A DNA stretch of 46,263 nucleotides from Candidatus Dojkabacteria bacterium (GCA_014729085.1 WJKM01000011.1:1-46263), one strand, 5' to 3'. Shown: positions 19,471 to 29,056, counted from the stretch's first letter. A program made the numbers and translations. The notes: generated by a model from the letters alone, not told the origin.

Positions 19471-20598
19471 TCACTCCCATCCAAAATCTTTAGCAAGAAG
19501 GTTATCTAATTTTTGGTTATGTGGTTTGAAAAACTTAGTTAATTCTCTTCTTAATTTATCATCTACTGGATTATACCTTCCCGGATTATATTTTTTATAT
19601 TGCTTTTCCTTATAATCTTCCAAATCTAAAAATCTAAATACCTGACTCATTGTGTCAGTCGTATTTTCAAAAAGATCCTTACTCTTCAAAATTAAAAACC
19701 TTTCTCTCGGGAATTCAGAAAACCATCTTTTAAAGAAATAATAATATAAACCTCTCCATAAATACCCTCTCTGACCAAACGAATGTGTTTTTAATAAAAC
19801 AAATTTTGACAAGGGGTTCTTAGTTTTATTTAGAATATTTATCTCTTCCTCAAATGCCTGTTCTATATCTCTCTTTTCATTCCCAAGTTTGGCCATTTGA
19901 TAATAATTTGAAACAGCACGATCAACTGGATTTCGTAAAACGGCAATGAATACCGAATCATCAAGATATTTTTTTATTCTTCTAACTGAATTGCGGTAAT
20001 CACAAAGATAAGATGTGCTTGCCTCTCCTGTAATATAATTAGAATCATTTGGAATATATGCGAAATGCGCAGAATACCAATCAAAACCATTTTTAAATTT
20101 TTTTGTAAAAAAATGAGTTTCTTTCTCTACAGGTGTTAAAATCTTTGGGTGATTAATCATATATTGGAATAACGAACTAGTACCCGATTTTTCAGCTCCG
20201 ATTATAATGAAATTAGGCCTACCTTTTTTCTTATCTTCCCAGTATTTTTGAATAAATTCAGGGTTTGATCTTGATAATTTTAGATTTAATACCTTGTTAA
20301 ATTCTCTTATGGCTTTCTGGAACTCTTTCTCTCTTGTATATAAATCAGCAAGATTAATACGGGCCCGTACAAATTCAGGATAATTTTCAATAATTTCAAT
20401 ATATTCTTTTTTTAACTTATTAATAATTGCTGAATTTAATTTTATGTTTCTTAAAATTAAATATGTTGGATCAAATTTATAATCTACGTTTATTGATTGG
20501 ATAAAAATATCTACAGCTTCATCTATTTCTCCTTGAGCTATTTTTTCTTTAGCTTCTTTAAAATATTTTTCTGCTGTACTGTTTCCAGGGTTGCTCAT
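19471..20598 (-). CDS. Sulfotransferase (heparan N-sulfotransferase-like) with N-terminal TPR-like region
   Basis: FIIIGAEKSGTSSLFQYMINHPKILTPVEKETHFF and FIAVLRNPVDRAVSNYYQMAK; N-terminal AEKYFKEAKEKIAQGEIDEAVDIF TPR-like helices. Confidence 0.92.
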   Translation of the reverse strand: MSNPGNSTAEKYFKEAKEKIAQGEIDEAVDIFIQSINVDYKFDPTYLILRNIKLNSAIINKLKKEYIEIIENYPEFVRARINLADLYTREKEFQKAIREFNKVLNLKLSRSNPEFIQKYWEDKKKGRPNFIIIGAEKSGTSSLFQYMINHPKILTPVEKETHFFTKKFKNGFDWYSAHFAYIPNDSNYITGEASTSYLCDYRNSVRRIKKYLDDSVFIAVLRNPVDRAVSNYYQMAKLGNEKRDIEQAFEEEINILNKTKNPLSKFVLLKTHSFGQRGYLWRGLYYYFFKRWFSEFPRERFLILKSKDLFENTTDTMSQVFRFLDLEDYKEKQYKKYNPGRYNPVDDKLRRELTKFFKPHNQKLDNLLAKDFGWE

Positions 20599-20697
20599 AG
20601 TAAGTTTGAATAGTTAGCACGAAACACTTTTCAATAAAATTAAAAACATGCTATGGTTTACAAAGTGTTTTTATATTTTACAAGATATAACTTAATA

Positions 20698-21717
20698 ATG
20701 AAAAAAGCATTTATAACAGGGGTAACTGGACAAGACGGAAGCTATCTTGCAAAACTCTTACTTGATAAGGGATACGAGGTATATGGAGGCATAAGGAGAA
20801 GCTCAATTAATAATGTTTGGCGATTAAAATATCTAGACATAGAAGACCAGGTAAATCTTGTTCAATTCGATCTTGCTGATTTCTCTAATATTTTTTCGGT
20901 CATTCGGGATACAAAACCGGATGAATTTTATAATATTGGAGCCATGAGCCATGTTGGAACTTCGTTTAAACAACCTATTTACACAGCCGAAATTAATGGC
21001 ATGGCAGTTCTAAATATGCTCACCAGTATTCGACAATTATGTCCCGAATGTAAATTCTATCAAGCCTCAACTTCTGAGATGTTTGGTAAAACAAAGGATA
21101 AAAGTCAAGACGAAGAAACTCCCTTTCACCCACGTAGCCCTTATGGAATCTCAAAATTATTTGCGTATTGGTGGACAGTAAATTTTAGAGAGGGATATGG
21201 AATGTTTTGCATTAACGGAATTTTGTTTAACCATGAATCTGTTCTAAGAGGAGAAAATTTCGTCACAAAGAAGATTGTTAAATACTTTTCAAAACTGAAT
21301 AAAGATGGTTATGATCAACCACTTAGACTTGGTAATTTAGAAGCAAAGAGAGACTGGGGATATTCACCTGAATATGTAGAAGGTATGTGGAAACTAATGC
21401 AGCTCGAAGAACCGGATGATTCTGTATTATCTACAGGAGAAGCTATTTCTGTTAGAGATTTTCTTCTGACAGTTGCTGAATATTACGATATTCAGCTTAG
21501 ATCTGAAGGTAAAGGGAAAGAGGAAAAGTTTTATAATTCAAAAACTAAAGAATTGTTGGTAAAAATAGATCCAAAATTTTATCGGCCTGCAGAAGTAGAT
21601 TATCTCTGTGGCGATTCATCAAAAGCCCAAAAAGCCATCGATTGGAATCCAGAATATACTGGGAAGAAACTTGTTGAAAAAATGTGCGAAGACGAGGATA
21701 AATTGCAAAAATCTTAA
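20698..21717 (+). CDS. gmd: GDP-mannose 4,6-dehydratase
   Basis: KKAFITGVTGQDGSYLAKLLLDKGYEVYGGIRRSS..NIGAMSHVGTSFKQP..STSEMFGK..YGISKLFAYW..GILFNHES; start placed at the internal ATG at 20698. Confidence 0.95.
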   Translation: MKKAFITGVTGQDGSYLAKLLLDKGYEVYGGIRRSSINNVWRLKYLDIEDQVNLVQFDLADFSNIFSVIRDTKPDEFYNIGAMSHVGTSFKQPIYTAEINGMAVLNMLTSIRQLCPECKFYQASTSEMFGKTKDKSQDEETPFHPRSPYGISKLFAYWWTVNFREGYGMFCINGILFNHESVLRGENFVTKKIVKYFSKLNKDGYDQPLRLGNLEAKRDWGYSPEYVEGMWKLMQLEEPDDSVLSTGEAISVRDFLLTVAEYYDIQLRSEGKGKEEKFYNSKTKELLVKIDPKFYRPAEVDYLCGDSSKAQKAIDWNPEYTGKKLVEKMCEDEDKLQKS

Positions 21718-21784
21718 ATATTTCCAGAATCAATCAAATAATAGGAAATAATACACTGATTTGTTTGCTTTCGTTGTATTACCC

Positions 21785-22894
21785 TTACAATTCTACTAAG
21801 GAATTATCCCCTATAAACAGCTTTGATGCTCTCGGCATTTCTTCTTTTTCTCTAATTTCAGCATCCCACCCAATTAATGAACTATCTATACGGGTTTTTA
21901 CATCATGCATGTATACATTACCCCAAATAATGCTGTTCTCAATTTCACAGTTGATTATTTTGCTGTTATCGTAAATAGCTGTATAAGGACCAATATAAGA
22001 ATCTTTAATTACACAGTCCTTTCCTATAACCAAGGGGCCTCTCAGAATTGAATTCGTGATAGTAGCTCCCTTTTCTATCTTAACTTTTCCACTTAGTTTT
22101 GATTCTGCATCTACCTCTCCTTTGACATCAAATTCAATAAAACTGTCCATTATAATTTGGTTTGTTACCAAGGTATCTTCTGGGTTTCCAGGATCTTTAT
22201 ACCAACCCTTTACTATCTCAAGTTTTACTTTGTATCCGTGCTCTATTAACCAATTATAAGGAGATGCTATCTCGAGCTCTCCTCTAGCAGATGGTTTTAT
22301 TTTGTCCTTTCCTTTAAAACATTGAAATATATTTTTATCAAAAAAATAAAAGCCCGGTACAGCATAAGAATTTTTAGGGTCATATAAATCTGATTTATCA
22401 ACTACTCCCGGTTTTTCCACATATCTAATTAAGTCATTTGTCTTCTTTTTAATAGTTGCCATTCCAAACCTTTCGTGTTTTTCTATAGGTACTTTTACGC
22501 CCAAAATCAAACCATTTAAAGAACTGTTATCAAATTTTTCTACATACTTTTCCAGTCCTCTTTCCAAAATATTATCTCCGAGAACCATTATAAATTTTGA
22601 ACCGGCCATAAACTCTTCAGATAAAGCTAGAGCATGTGCAAGACCTCCAGGATGATCCTGAAAAATGTAGGTAACATTCACATCCCATTTAGATCCATTC
22701 CCAAAGATTTTCTCAATCTCCTCTCTTGTTTCATTCACAATGATAGCAATATCGTTTATTCCTGCTTTAACAAGCATCTCAAATGGATACTGAATTAATG
22801 GTTTATTTGCAATTGGAATTGAATGTTTGTTGCAAGTATGTGTAAGAGGTCTCATACGTGTTCCTCTTCCGCCTGCTAGAAGGAGTGCTTTCAT
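21785..22894 (-). CDS. rmlA: Glucose-1-phosphate thymidylyltransferase, long form with left-handed beta-helix C-terminus
   Basis: MKALLLAGGRGTRMRPLTHTCNKHSIPIANKPLIQYPFEML..GDNILERG; hexapeptide-like ATITNSILRGPLVIGKDCVIKDSYIG. Confidence 0.92.
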   Translation of the reverse strand: MKALLLAGGRGTRMRPLTHTCNKHSIPIANKPLIQYPFEMLVKAGINDIAIIVNETREEIEKIFGNGSKWDVNVTYIFQDHPGGLAHALALSEEFMAGSKFIMVLGDNILERGLEKYVEKFDNSSLNGLILGVKVPIEKHERFGMATIKKKTNDLIRYVEKPGVVDKSDLYDPKNSYAVPGFYFFDKNIFQCFKGKDKIKPSARGELEIASPYNWLIEHGYKVKLEIVKGWYKDPGNPEDTLVTNQIIMDSFIEFDVKGEVDAESKLSGKVKIEKGATITNSILRGPLVIGKDCVIKDSYIGPYTAIYDNSKIINCEIENSIIWGNVYMHDVKTRIDSSLIGWDAEIREKEEMPRASKLFIGDNSLVEL

Positions 22895-22972
22895 AAATTC
22901 TATTTAACAGATAATAATGGTTAATTATAGTTTATGAATGCAGATAAAAAAAGTAAACATTGGTAAGCTGTG

Positions 22973-23812
22973 TTATTTAGAATTTAGGTTTTCTTTATAT
23001 TCCTTCAATACTTGCGGGAGTCTATCATGAATTTCGGGAAGTTCTATTCCTTCTCCCTTAAGCTTGGCAGTATCTAAGATACAATTTGATCTTCCTGCTT
23101 TTGTAATTTCTTCAAGCTCTTCAACCGAGAATGTCTTATACTTAAAGTCAGGATCGACTATTTTTTTATACAAATCTAAAATCTCGGAATGTTTTATGAA
23201 ACCAGGATTAATCACGTTGTATATTCCGACCTTTTCTCTATTAATAAGCTCTATTGCTGCATTAATAAAATCAGGAATAACAGTAATTGAATTTGGTACA
23301 TCAATTACCTTTTCATAATGAGTTATTTTCCAGATTAAATTTCTAGGACTTGGCACACCATCCAAAGGCATTCTAAGTCTAAGCTGAAGTATAGGAAAAT
23401 ATGCAAGCATCTCTTCTGCCCATGCTTTTGTTTTAGAATAGTAGCTTGGAATTTTATTTGGATCAGGTTTATCAGATTCTTTATATGCTACCTCTGTTCC
23501 CCCTTGATATACACACCCGCTTCCGAGATGGACCATTTTTAAATCATAAGTATCTGCAACTTTCGCTAGAATTAACGGACCAGCAACATTGGAATACAAT
23601 GTCTCCATTTTATGTTCTTCGCACCAGTCAATATTTGGGTGCCCCGTCCTTCCTGCACAATTTAATATGGTTGTTGGCTCATATTTATCAACAGCCGCCT
23701 TAACCTGGGAGATATTAGCAATATCAGCCTTCGTGATAACAGCTTTATCTTTACCAATATGTTCTAAAAATTTATGAGCTAGATATCCATAACCGAAGAT
23801 TAAAAATCTCAT
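22973..23812 (-). CDS. dTDP/UDP-4-keto-6-deoxyglucose 3,5-epimerase/4-reductase-like (NRS/ER-like) SDR
   Basis: FLIFGYGYLAHKFLE; NCAGRTGHPNIDWCEEHKMETLYSNVAGPLILA; GSGCVYQGG; YYSKTKAWAEE; SPRNLIWKITHYEKVIDVPNSITV; GIYNVINPGFIKHSEILDLYKKIVDPDFK, close to recalled plant UER1/RHM C-terminal sequence. Confidence 0.8.
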   Translation of the reverse strand: MRFLIFGYGYLAHKFLEHIGKDKAVITKADIANISQVKAAVDKYEPTTILNCAGRTGHPNIDWCEEHKMETLYSNVAGPLILAKVADTYDLKMVHLGSGCVYQGGTEVAYKESDKPDPNKIPSYYSKTKAWAEEMLAYFPILQLRLRMPLDGVPSPRNLIWKITHYEKVIDVPNSITVIPDFINAAIELINREKVGIYNVINPGFIKHSEILDLYKKIVDPDFKYKTFSVEELEEITKAGRSNCILDTAKLKGEGIELPEIHDRLPQVLKEYKENLNSK

Positions 23813-23854
23813 ATCATATGATATTTATAAATAAAGTAGGTATTTCACAAATCA

Positions 23855-24820
23855 TTATTTTAATTTCCTCCACCACCATTTATTGGCTTTATACCACTCT
23901 ACTGTTTTTCTAATACCTTCATCAAATTTGATCTCAGATTTCCATTTAATCTCTTTTTGTATCTTTGTGGTATCGGTTGCATACCTTCTATCATGGCCTT
24001 TACGGTCTTGGACATATTCTATATAACTCTCATCTTTGTCTAATAGATCAAGTATTTTTTTTGTCAATTCTAAATTCGTCATCTCATTTCCTGCTCCAAT
24101 ACAATAGGATTGTCCAATTTCCCCCTTAACAAGTATTCTCCAAATAGCACGTGTATGGTCCTCAACAAAAAGCCAGTCTCTTATGTATAAACCATCACCA
24201 TAAACCGGCACTTTCTTATCTTGCATCAAATTTGTAATGAATAAAGGAATAATTTTTTCTGGGAATTGATAAGGACCATAATTGTTTGAGGAATTCGATA
24301 TTGTTATTTTAGTTCCATAAGTATTGAAATATGATTTTGCAAGATGATCCCCTGCTGCTTTTGAAGCACTATATGGACTTCTTGGATCGTATAATGATTT
24401 TTCATGAAAAGGGGGATCATCCTCATCTAATGCGCCAAATACCTCATCTGTTGAAACTTGATGAAACCTTATATCAAATTCAGTTGCTATATCTAAAAGA
24501 GCCGCAGTTCCCAAAATATTTGTCTCTAAAAATATCTGAGGTGATTTTATTGAATTATCAACGTGTGTCTCCGCAGCAAAATTGACAATCCTTTTTACAT
24601 CAAATTCCGTAATTATATCTGCTAATAATCTTTTATCTTTAATATCCCCTTTAATAAATTTATATCTGGAGGAATCTTTTACATCTCGTAAATTATCTAA
24701 ATTTCCAGCATAGGTTAATAAATCCAGATTAATTACTTTGTCAACGAGCTTTTTTTTAATCAAATATCTCACAAAAGAAGATCCCATAAAACCAGCTCCT
24801 CCTGTTACTAATATGTTCAT
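23855..24820 (-). CDS. rmlB: dTDP-glucose 4,6-dehydratase
   Basis: MNILVTGGAGFMGSSFVRYLIKK..NFAAETHVDNSI..HQVSTDEVFGAL..YSASKAAGDHL..NNYGPYQFPEKIIPLF. Confidence 0.96.
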   Translation of the reverse strand: MNILVTGGAGFMGSSFVRYLIKKKLVDKVINLDLLTYAGNLDNLRDVKDSSRYKFIKGDIKDKRLLADIITEFDVKRIVNFAAETHVDNSIKSPQIFLETNILGTAALLDIATEFDIRFHQVSTDEVFGALDEDDPPFHEKSLYDPRSPYSASKAAGDHLAKSYFNTYGTKITISNSSNNYGPYQFPEKIIPLFITNLMQDKKVPVYGDGLYIRDWLFVEDHTRAIWRILVKGEIGQSYCIGAGNEMTNLELTKKILDLLDKDESYIEYVQDRKGHDRRYATDTTKIQKEIKWKSEIKFDEGIRKTVEWYKANKWWWRKLK

Positions 24821-24897
24821 AAATTTTATCTTGAAGTTAATAAATGATTTTAATAATTTGATTGATAAGTTGCAAACAATGCTAGGAATACCCTTCT

Positions 24898-25458
24898 TTA
24901 CCTATAATCATAATATATATAAATACCTGACTTTTTGTAAGGTAAGTTAATTACATAACTACCTCTTTTGGGTATTTGAATACTATTAAACATGGATTCC
25001 AACTTATTAATAAACCTATCTTTAGGTAAGGAATCAATCTGAAACTCCCAATTCTTGATTAAAGGCTGGTCATTTGCGCTAAAGTAGGAACCCGAAGGCA
25101 ACCACAGAACTGTATCATTAGAGATCTTATTTAAAAGGGTTTCGACTTCTTGCTTGTCATCCTCATCAAACTTATGGTTTTTCAGGTCTTCGGGAACATA
25201 GTAAAAATTCTGAGAGTTTGAGGGTATCCCTTGTTTTTGGTAATTAGGTTCACAGAAAACAAATCCAAAGTCGACTTCCTTAATTTTTTTGAAAAATATG
25301 TCAAAAAAGTGATTTCTGCAATAAAACTTCCGATCATTTATCTTTCTATCCTTCTTCCTATAAACTGAAATTACCGGATCAATTATGAATTTATATCTTA
25401 AACTCTTACCGCAATAACAGCATTCTTTCTGTCCCATTATTTTTTTTAAAATATTCAT
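24898..25458 (-). CDS. Hypothetical protein with putative zinc-binding CxxC...CxxH motif
   Basis: ECCYCGKSLRYKF...KFYCRNHFFDIF near the N-terminus. Confidence 0.55.
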   Translation of the reverse strand: MNILKKIMGQKECCYCGKSLRYKFIIDPVISVYRKKDRKINDRKFYCRNHFFDIFFKKIKEVDFGFVFCEPNYQKQGIPSNSQNFYYVPEDLKNHKFDEDDKQEVETLLNKISNDTVLWLPSGSYFSANDQPLIKNWEFQIDSLPKDRFINKLESMFNSIQIPKRGSYVINLPYKKSGIYIYYDYR

Positions 25459-25494
25459 AATCGGAAGTAAGGTACGAATTTAATTGACTTCTGC

Positions 25495-25878
25495 TCAATC
25501 TAAACCAAGATCATTATAAATAATATGTTCCTCTCCATTCGGCAAATTAACTGAAACTTCATATGCATCCTGGGATAGTTTAGAATATGTGACCTCTTTT
25601 CCTAGAATATTGTTTTCTATACCTGCACTTTCTAAATCTTCAGGATATTCTAAATTCTCAATGTAATAGGTTTCTATCTCCATTTGTATCTGACGCATCT
25701 GGGCTTTCATTTTTGTAACTTCCGCCTGCTTGTTGACTTTCTGTATACCTGTAACAAACAAACTCAATATAATAAAACTTACTCCACAAATCAGTGCGCA
25801 ACCAATACCTATGAATAGATATATAATTCGAAATTTCGAATTATTTGACTTTAAATCCTCTGATATACCTTCTTCCAT
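25495..25878 (-). CDS. Membrane-anchored protein with pilin/T2SS-G-like C-terminal domain
   Basis: Single N-terminal TM then MRQIQMEIETYYIENLEYPEDLESAGIENNILGKEVTY. Confidence 0.65.
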   Translation of the reverse strand: MEEGISEDLKSNNSKFRIIYLFIGIGCALICGVSFIILSLFVTGIQKVNKQAEVTKMKAQMRQIQMEIETYYIENLEYPEDLESAGIENNILGKEVTYSKLSQDAYEVSVNLPNGEEHIIYNDLGLD

Positions 25879-25888
25879 TTTAGATTTT

Positions 25889-26311
25889 TTATTTGATATC
25901 CTTAGTTAAAGAGTTGTCAAACTGATTTGAAGCATCCTCAATTTCATTTATTTTGGTATCACTTTCCACGTTTTTTCCTGAGAGACTATAAACTTCTCCG
26001 TTAGATAATTTAATCTTCAATATATATCCCTTTTGCTCATCCTGTCTATAGATTACCTCCTCACCTAAAATATTGTTTTCAACTCCTATGGTAGAAAGGC
26101 TTTGCGGATACTTTGAGCTTTGAAGATAATAAGTTTCTATTTGTTTTTGAATACTTTGCAACTCAGTTTTAACTTTTAGAGTTTCCGTACTATTATTTAA
26201 GTCTCCTACAGCAGACATGCCCGATTCAATCTGGTCACTTGTTTTGCATCCAACAAAAATGAAACAAGTTAGAATAAAAATAAATATGATTTTTCCCTTC
26301 TTTTTTACCAT
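25889..26311 (-). CDS. Putative lipoprotein, paralogous to the adjacent pilin-like protein
   Basis: Lipobox-like FIFVGCKTSD; LQSIQKQIETYYLQSSKYPQSLSTIGVENNILGEEVIY. Confidence 0.68.
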   Translation of the reverse strand: MVKKKGKIIFIFILTCFIFVGCKTSDQIESGMSAVGDLNNSTETLKVKTELQSIQKQIETYYLQSSKYPQSLSTIGVENNILGEEVIYRQDEQKGYILKIKLSNGEVYSLSGKNVESDTKINEIEDASNQFDNSLTKDIK

Positions 26312-26470
26312 TATTTTTTACATATTTGGACTATCATATACATTTTATATAGTATTTATAACTAAATAAAGTCATTTTTCCCCTCTTTTGTGACATACTT
26401 AAAAACATGTTGTAATAGATTTAATTTTGTTGCAAAATATTATGAACAATTAATATTTTTAAAAATACTA

Positions 26471-29017
26471 ATGAAAGAAAATAATAAAAAAATCATAGCA
26501 ACAGTTCTTGTAGTAACCGTATCTTTACTTTGTTTTGGAGTACTGATCGGTCTTGGAATAACTTATTTTCTCAAAGAGGGAAAAGACCAAATTGCTAAAT
26601 CAGATGACAAATCATCGAAATCAGCTGAAGAAACTGAAACTATAAAAATTACACAAAGAAAACCTTTTGCCACAGTAAAAATAGATGAAGAAATATATTC
26701 TCCAAAGGTACCCGAATACAATACCGGAGAAGATCTTGTAAATGTTGTCAACCTTGATAGATTTGGATTCCAAGAATCTGAGTTAGACAAATTAGAAACT
26801 AATTATTTTATCGTTGCAGATGATCAGAAAAGTAATAGTCAACACGAGGAATTTTTTCCTATATATGAAGAAAATAGATACTCTGATATTCCTAACTTTA
26901 TTACTACAGACTCAGCTTTGCATACTTACCATCTTATGTTTAACGATACTCTTAAAACTCTAGAACAAGCAGTATTTTATGACAAAATGAAAGATGTAAC
27001 TAATTCAATGTTTGAGGAATCCAAAAATCAGTATGAATACTTTAAGAAGGTGGGAAACAAAGAACTTGAGCCTGCAGCACTTCGAAATGTAGCCTATTTT
27101 GCAGTAGCTATGGAATTGTATGAAGAAGACGTACAAATACCCGAATATGTTAAAGAATATGTTGATGAAGAGATTAAGTTAATTGAAAAACATGAAAAAA
27201 TTGCTCTTTCCCCAGTTTTAAATCTTAATACAGACCCGAGCTTAGAAGAGTTTGTAGAAGATATAAAGGAAGATTACACACAATATATTCCAAGGGGGCA
27301 TTACACTAAAACTGAACTTCTAAAAAAATATTTTAAAGTTATGATGTGGTATGGTAGGGCTACATTTTTACAATCAGATGAATCTCAAAGTAAAAGCGCT
27401 ATGTTAATGACCCATGCATTACTGAAAAACAATGAAGCTTTTAACAGCTGGGCTGACGTTTATGATGCTACAAGCTTTTTTGTAGGAAATAGCGACGACC
27501 TAGGTGTTTATGAATATTCCGATGTTATGAAGATCGTCTTTGGAGATAATCCAGAACTTAAAGATTTTGATAATTACGAAAATTTAGAAAAATTTATGGA
27601 GCAAATTAAGGAACTTGAAGCTCCTCAAATCAACTCCGTTCCAATCTTTGATGAATCCTTAAATAAGGATCGTGAAGAAAAAATAAAGGGGTTTAGATTT
27701 ATGGGACAAAGGTATACGCTTGACGCTGATATTTTTCAACGATTGGTTTACCGAGAAGTTAAAGAAAATGAAGAACAGCAACAAAGAATGCTTCCTAAAT
27801 CCCTGGATATTCTAGCTGCTATGGGTTCCGAAAAAGCATATGAACTCTTAGTCTCGCAAGGAGATACTAAATTTGAAGGATATGATAAAAATTTACAAAC
27901 ACTGAAATCTAAGATAACCAAATTTGAAGAAGATACTTGGACTCAAAATCTATACTGGGGATGGCTATATACTCTTAGACCATTTACAGAAGAATTTGAA
28001 AAAAACTATCCAGCATTCATGACCAATAAGGCTTGGGCTTACAAAGACCTAAACTCGTATCAGGGATCCTGGACAGAGCTAAAACACGATACAATTTTAT
28101 ATGCTAAGCAGGTTTATGCAGAGATGGGAGCTGGGGGCGGTGCCGTTCCAATAGAGCTAGATGACAGAGGCTATGTAGAACCCAGAGTAGAAGTTTATGC
28201 TCGTCTTGAAGCCCTAGCTGATGCTACTATCAAAGGACTTGATGAACGGCGGATGTTTAACATTAACTTTGAATATTCCGAAAATTCAGATTGTCCTGAA
28301 GATGTTAACGAGGAAGATAAACCTTTTATGTGTCCTTTGATGGAATATAAATTTGAAGGTAAGACATTAAAGGATAATCTAATTAGACTCAGAGACTTAT
28401 CTTCCAAATTAAAAGATATTTCAATTAAAGAACTTGAAAATAAAAAATTAACTGAAGACGATTATACTTTCATCAGAGAATATGGAGGCGAAATAGAACA
28501 TATGTGGTATTCCACATTCCACACAGATGCTGATATCCATACCACATTAAATAAAAATCCTTTAATGCTCGTTGCAGACGTTGCAACTGATCCAAATGGA
28601 TTAGTACTTGAAGAAGCAACAGGAGAAGTTATGGAAATCTTTGTGATTATTCCTGTCTCTGGAGGTAAAGAAGATTATTATCGTGTTGCACGAGGCACAG
28701 TCTGGAGCCAGTATGAATTTACCCAGCCAATGGATCAAAGACTCACCGATGAAAAATGGCAGGAGATGGTTAGAAATGAAGAAATTCCTGAACTAGCTGA
28801 TTGGAAGAAACAATACATAATTCAGACAGACACGATTAGAGTAAAAGCTGTACCTCAAAGTTACAAAGAAGCAATAGACAATGAATGGATGACTCCAGAC
28901 GAAGCTAAAAGAGATTGCGCTGATTCAGCTGGAACCTTTGTAGAATGTGGAAATGTGTGTCCGGAATATGATCAAGATTGTGATAAAGAATGCGAACCGA
29001 TTTGTAAGTATTATTGA
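26471..29017 (+). CDS. DUF3160-like large membrane-anchored extracellular protein with Cys-rich C-terminus
   Basis: N-terminal TM (IIATVLVVTVSLLCFGVLIGLGITYF); YSDIPNFITTDSALHTYHLMFNDTLKTLE; ends CADSAGTFVECGNVCPEYDQDCDKECEPICKYY; internal ATG start preferred over 26390. Confidence 0.72.
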   Translation: MKENNKKIIATVLVVTVSLLCFGVLIGLGITYFLKEGKDQIAKSDDKSSKSAEETETIKITQRKPFATVKIDEEIYSPKVPEYNTGEDLVNVVNLDRFGFQESELDKLETNYFIVADDQKSNSQHEEFFPIYEENRYSDIPNFITTDSALHTYHLMFNDTLKTLEQAVFYDKMKDVTNSMFEESKNQYEYFKKVGNKELEPAALRNVAYFAVAMELYEEDVQIPEYVKEYVDEEIKLIEKHEKIALSPVLNLNTDPSLEEFVEDIKEDYTQYIPRGHYTKTELLKKYFKVMMWYGRATFLQSDESQSKSAMLMTHALLKNNEAFNSWADVYDATSFFVGNSDDLGVYEYSDVMKIVFGDNPELKDFDNYENLEKFMEQIKELEAPQINSVPIFDESLNKDREEKIKGFRFMGQRYTLDADIFQRLVYREVKENEEQQQRMLPKSLDILAAMGSEKAYELLVSQGDTKFEGYDKNLQTLKSKITKFEEDTWTQNLYWGWLYTLRPFTEEFEKNYPAFMTNKAWAYKDLNSYQGSWTELKHDTILYAKQVYAEMGAGGGAVPIELDDRGYVEPRVEVYARLEALADATIKGLDERRMFNINFEYSENSDCPEDVNEEDKPFMCPLMEYKFEGKTLKDNLIRLRDLSSKLKDISIKELENKKLTEDDYTFIREYGGEIEHMWYSTFHTDADIHTTLNKNPLMLVADVATDPNGLVLEEATGEVMEIFVIIPVSGGKEDYYRVARGTVWSQYEFTQPMDQRLTDEKWQEMVRNEEIPELADWKKQYIIQTDTIRVKAVPQSYKEAIDNEWMTPDEAKRDCADSAGTFVECGNVCPEYDQDCDKECEPICKYY

Positions 29018-29022
29018 AAGTG

Positions 29023-29056
29023 ATAAAGGCGGTATCTTCTTATATACCGCCTTTAT
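29023..29056. terminator. Bidirectional intrinsic-type terminator hairpin
   Basis: ataaaggcggtat-cttcttat-ataccgcctttat: perfect 13-bp stem between convergent genes. Confidence 0.85.

Noticed and set aside
22973-23812. Plain RmlD annotation
   Set aside because: The diagnostic strings (DWCEEHKMET, GSGCVYQG, SPRNLIWKITHYEKVIDVPNS) match recalled NRS/ER-type sequence better; RmlD remains the fallback.
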